Of a DNA stretch of 19,059 bases, positions 16,134 through 19,059 are shown piece by piece. A model generated the notes under the pieces. It worked only from the letters and a program-made list of their open reading frames with translations, ran no database searches and was not told where the DNA came from. The DNA lies in the NCBI GenBank assembly GCA_964477295.1, contig CAYZEZ010000064.1, positions 1-19,059 of the forward strand, written 5' to 3'. This DNA is from CAYZEZ01 sp964477295. GTDB lineage: Bacteria; Bacteroidota; Bacteroidia; Bacteroidales; SM23-62. The stretch's first letter is position 1. Every line of letters begins with the position of its first letter. The translations under genes were made by a program, and so were the position numbers.

Positions 16134-17211
16134 GATTCTAAGCCTTGATGCCGGTGGCACGAATTTCATATTCACCGCAATCAGGGACTATAAGGAAATA
16201 ATCACTCCATTTCGGAGACCTGCCTACTCAGACGACCTGGACAAATGCCTGAAAATGATCATAGAAGGATTCAGGGAAGCCAACAGCATGATTCCGGAAA
16301 AAGCATCCGCCCTCAGCTTTGCATTTCCGGGACCGGCAGATTATAAAAAAGGTATCATTGGCAATTTGCCAAATTTCAAGGCATTTAACGGGGATGTTCC
16401 CCTGGGACCAATGCTGGAGGATGAGTTTGGGATACCGGTCTATATTGATAATGACGGTAATTTTTTTGCTTATGGGGAAGCGTTGGCCGGATACCTCCCG
16501 GATCTAAACAGGAAACTAGGGGATGCAGGCAGTCGGAAACAATACCATAATGTGATCGGATTGACCCTGGGTACCGGATTTGGATGCGGTATTGTTTTAA
16601 ATAACAGATTGCTGGAGGGTGATAATTCACTCGGTGGAGAGGTCCACCTTACCCTGAATTCATATCACCCTGAATGGAATGCCGAGGAGAGCATCAGCAC
16701 CAGGGCTATTCAACGGGTATATGCAGAAACAGGCGGACTGCCACCCGAAATGGATCTTATGCCAAAAGATATATCTGATATTGCACTCGGGAAGAAAGAG
16801 GGTCAGAAAGCGGCGGCTTTAGAATCATTCCACCAGTTCGGCCAGGGTTTGGGGAGTTCCATTTGTAATGTTCTGGTTTTAATTGATGGGATAGTTGTAT
16901 TGGGAGGAGGTATAACGGCTGCCTGGGACCTGTTTGCCCCGGCTATGTTTACTGAGATCAACCGGAAATACAAGGATTCAAATGGAAATTTATCAGCCCG
17001 TCTTTCCATAAAAGCTTTTAACCTGGAAAACGACTCAGGTTTGCGTGAGTTTACCTTAGGGGGTGAAAAAGAAATCGTTGTACCGGGCAGTAAACGTAAG
17101 GTTTGGTTTGATCATGATCCCCGCACGGGAATAGGAGTGTCAAAACTGGGAGCCAGCAAAGCCATAGCACTGGGGGCATATGCCTATGCCTTACAGCAAC
17201 TTGATTCATAA
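16114..17211 (+). CDS. ROK-family sugar kinase
   Basis: The 365-residue cytoplasmic protein has the ROK/ASKHA layout: LSLDAGGTNF at residues 9-18 binds phosphate, IDNDGNFFAYGE holds the catalytic base Asp114, LTLGTGFGCGIV (151-161) is the second phosphate motif, GGEVHL gives Glu176 and His178 for sugar binding, and VVLGGGI is the adenosine motif. The usual ROK zinc motif CxCGxxGCxE is absent; the segment after His178 reads NSYHPEWNAEESIS. It should phosphorylate an imported hexose at O6. With a mannose-6-phosphate isomerase two genes upstream, mannose or fructose is a sensible substrate, but glucose or an amino sugar is possible. No helix-turn-helix is present, so it is a kinase and not a ROK repressor. 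The start codon and first seven codons (MNKERRT) are made of heptamer units; no other start before the phosphate motif is possible, and GAGGA lies three bases upstream. Confidence 0.87.
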   Translation: MNKERRTILSLDAGGTNFIFTAIRDYKEIITPFRRPAYSDDLDKCLKMIIEGFREANSMIPEKASALSFAFPGPADYKKGIIGNLPNFKAFNGDVPLGPMLEDEFGIPVYIDNDGNFFAYGEALAGYLPDLNRKLGDAGSRKQYHNVIGLTLGTGFGCGIVLNNRLLEGDNSLGGEVHLTLNSYHPEWNAEESISTRAIQRVYAETGGLPPEMDLMPKDISDIALGKKEGQKAAALESFHQFGQGLGSSICNVLVLIDGIVVLGGGITAAWDLFAPAMFTEINRKYKDSNGNLSARLSIKAFNLENDSGLREFTLGGEKEIVVPGSKRKVWFDHDPRTGIGVSKLGASKAIALGAYAYALQQLDS

Positions 17212-17236
17212 AAAGATCAATTCTTACATAAACAAT

Positions 17237-19059
17237 ATGGATGTATTATTCAAGCGGGCTATAATAGCCCTGACCTTATATGCTGTTTTAACTTCCTGTA
17301 CGGAAAATATGGACAGAATGAAAGATATTTATCAGAACATCCCCTCACTCGAGGAAGTATCAGGTGTCTGGGTATCACCTGATACGGTTGATATGGAACC
17401 ATCGATCAGGAATTTCAGGGGACAGGCACTCGTAAACCGCGATATAACATCTGTAAGCTGGTTTGCCTCTGCCCCGTATTCAGGGGGATATCACACGGGT
17501 GTATTAAAGATAAACGGCCGGACCCCCAGATTATCTGAATGGAGGTGGCAACCCTGGCAGGCTTTGCGCAGGGGAACACTGGATCACTTATCAGTACTCA
17601 GTTTAACGCGTCTGGTAGTGGACCAGGATGCCATCATGTGGAAGGAGGAAATAAAAAATAATGATCCCGCAGAAAAGGAGCTGAGCCTTGACCTTGACCT
17701 GATAGGGTTTATTGGCAAATACGGGGGCGACTGGCAATGGTGGTATCCTTACCCGAAACTGGATGGTGTAACTACTACCCGTGATGATGAGGTGGAAAAT
17801 GTCCGGAAGAATATAGGTGATCCATCCCAATCCGGTGGAATGGTGGTATATGAACTTATTGACGGTAAACCTCAGGAAAAATGGATGGCGTCAAAATTTC
17901 CGTCTGACGAAGAAATCATGAATTGCCCGCAGTTTACTACCAGTATTGAAGGGAATACCGTGTTTGTTGAGGATACTGAGTCGGGAGCCATCACGGCATT
18001 CCAGCTGTTATTTGACCCTGAAAAGCTGGAAGAAAAAAATGCAGGGGCGACTGTATCCTGGAAACAGAATGTGAATCCGGGAGAGACAATTACCATTAAA
18101 TACCTGATGAGCTGGGGTGATAATTCAGAAACCATAAAGGGGAACCTGAAATCCTGGAGTGCAGGTTTTGACAACCTTTTTGCCTCCATTAAAACGGAAT
18201 GGGAATCGAGGTGGCACCAGATATTTACCCCCGGCAACAATATCCTATCAGGATGTTTCCCCATCCTGGAAACCAATGATGAGAAGGCAAAGAAAGTATA
18301 TTATACAGGACCGTTGACCATGCTGAACCTGATCAACACCAATCTCCCTCAGCATGACAAAGTTTTTCTTACAGGCGGCCCCCGCTGGGGAGCATCCATT
18401 ACCTTTTTCTGGGATATAACCGAATGGTCGACCTTGTGGGCAGTGGTTGATCCCGAAATGATGAAGGAGCACCTGACTGACTGGATTGGTATTGATCCCA
18501 GCATCCATTACGGAATGGATAATTTCGGTGGGAAGGGTGTAGGGAATGGATACTCCGCCAATTACTGGGCTTTATTCCAGTTGATCCGGTCATATGTTAC
18601 CATCTCCGGAGATTATGATTTCCTGGATCAGGAAATCAGCGGTAAATCTGTGCTGCAACACCTGAAAAAATATGCCCTGAACTGGAAAGAGATATCCATA
18701 TACGGTCAGGAGGGTTGTGAAGAGGATACTTACAAACTGGCTGATTTTGGTGATGATGAATGGAACCTGCTGGAATGCGTGCCAACCTATAAACATATCG
18801 TGCCCTCTTTTAATGCCGGCTATATATGGATGATGCGGGAAACGGCAGCTTTTCTTAAAAGGAAGGGAGATGTTGAGGAAGCAGAAAAGCTTATAAAGGA
18901 AGCAGACGAAATGCTCTTAAGATTGTTAAAACTCTATGCGGGAGACGGGGTCTGGTACAGCCTTTATCCGGATAACCAGAAGATCGAAGTTCGTTATTGC
19001 CTCGATTTCATGTTCCTTGGCCGCTACCTGGCCGATGATATCCCTAAAGAAATAAGAGA
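17237..19059 (+). CDS. Lipoprotein glycosidase with probable (alpha/alpha)6 barrel, GH63-like (3' end cut by window edge)
   Basis: My reading from ATG 17237 stays open for 607 codons to the edge. MDVLFKRAIIALTLYAVLTSC is a lipoprotein signal with lipobox LTSC and Cys21 as the lipidated residue. A beta-rich N-terminal domain of about 330 residues follows, with many aromatic residues (WRWQPWQ, WQWWYPYP). From there the helix-rich part carries GGPRWGASITFFWDITEW, where Asp393 lies in a WD motif like the general acid of clan GH-G and related (alpha/alpha)6 enzymes such as GH63. GYSANYWALFQLIRSYV and FNAGYIWMMRETAAFL look like barrel helices. It probably acts on an oligosaccharide at the cell envelope. 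Another in-frame ATG at 17186 would overlap the kinase gene and bury the lipoprotein signal. The exact family is uncertain; GH37-, GH78- or GH125-like enzymes share the fold. The gene starts 25 bases after the ROK gene and is probably co-transcribed. Confidence 0.72.
   Translation, partial: MDVLFKRAIIALTLYAVLTSCTENMDRMKDIYQNIPSLEEVSGVWVSPDTVDMEPSIRNFRGQALVNRDITSVSWFASAPYSGGYHTGVLKINGRTPRLSEWRWQPWQALRRGTLDHLSVLSLTRLVVDQDAIMWKEEIKNNDPAEKELSLDLDLIGFIGKYGGDWQWWYPYPKLDGVTTTRDDEVENVRKNIGDPSQSGGMVVYELIDGKPQEKWMASKFPSDEEIMNCPQFTTSIEGNTVFVEDTESGAITAFQLLFDPEKLEEKNAGATVSWKQNVNPGETITIKYLMSWGDNSETIKGNLKSWSAGFDNLFASIKTEWESRWHQIFTPGNNILSGCFPILETNDEKAKKVYYTGPLTMLNLINTNLPQHDKVFLTGGPRWGASITFFWDITEWSTLWAVVDPEMMKEHLTDWIGIDPSIHYGMDNFGGKGVGNGYSANYWALFQLIRSYVTISGDYDFLDQEISGKSVLQHLKKYALNWKEISIYGQEGCEEDTYKLADFGDDEWNLLECVPTYKHIVPSFNAGYIWMMRETAAFLKRKGDVEEAEKLIKEADEMLLRLLKLYAGDGVWYSLYPDNQKIEVRYCLDFMFLGRYLADDIPKEIR

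Noticed and set aside
15747..16175. Long minus-strand open frame across the heptamer array
   Set aside because: It translates to a repeated FVIRYSL-like heptapeptide in every minus frame because the unit is 7 bases and lacks stops on that strand. It also spans the 100-N gap and antisense ROK codons.

Overview
The window looks like a chromosomal piece of an anaerobic member of the Bacteroidota, probably a metagenome-derived scaffold. The evidence is a Bacteroidota-style sensor with a Reg_prop propeller, Y_Y_Y domain and histidine kinase; secreted glycosidases with Sec or lipoprotein signals; few Shine-Dalgarno sequences; long heptameric intergenic repeats; and a 100-base run of N that is surely a scaffold gap. 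A 2-hydroxyacyl-CoA dehydratase-type activase at the left edge fits an anaerobic lifestyle.

Layout. 1-1144 (minus): 5' part of a large BadF/BcrA/HgdC-type activase with tandem ASKHA domains, cut by the window edge. 1145-1590: divergent intergenic region with two short inverted repeats. 1591-5010 (plus): sensor histidine kinase without receiver or DNA-binding domain. 5016-5210 (minus): short secreted fragment, probably a gene remnant. 5211-5569: AT-rich spacer with degenerate heptamers. 5570-8980 and 9105-12458 (plus): two secreted GH38 alpha-mannosidase-like enzymes, separated by palindromes, one of which holds the second gene's ribosome binding site. 12561-14348 (plus): class I mannose-6-phosphate isomerase with a large N-terminal extension. 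14490-15668 (plus): FucP/GluP-type sugar MFS transporter. 15669-16113: heptamer arrays with the gap. 16114-17211 (plus): ROK-family sugar kinase. 17237-19059 (plus): lipoprotein glycosidase with a likely (alpha/alpha)6 barrel, cut by the right edge.

Read together, the six plus-strand genes from 5570 onward form a mannoside-use module. Envelope glycosidases release mannose or a related sugar, the MFS carrier imports it unphosphorylated, the ROK kinase phosphorylates it, and the isomerase turns mannose-6-phosphate into fructose-6-phosphate. No SusC/SusD pair is visible, so this is not a classical polysaccharide utilization locus in this window. The upstream sensor kinase may control it, but its partner regulator is not here. 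The substrate is inferred from enzyme families only.

I do not see a wholly new system. The least ordinary points are the palindrome overlapping the second GH38 ribosome binding site, the heptamer array that supplies the ROK start codon, and the N-terminal domain fused to the isomerase.
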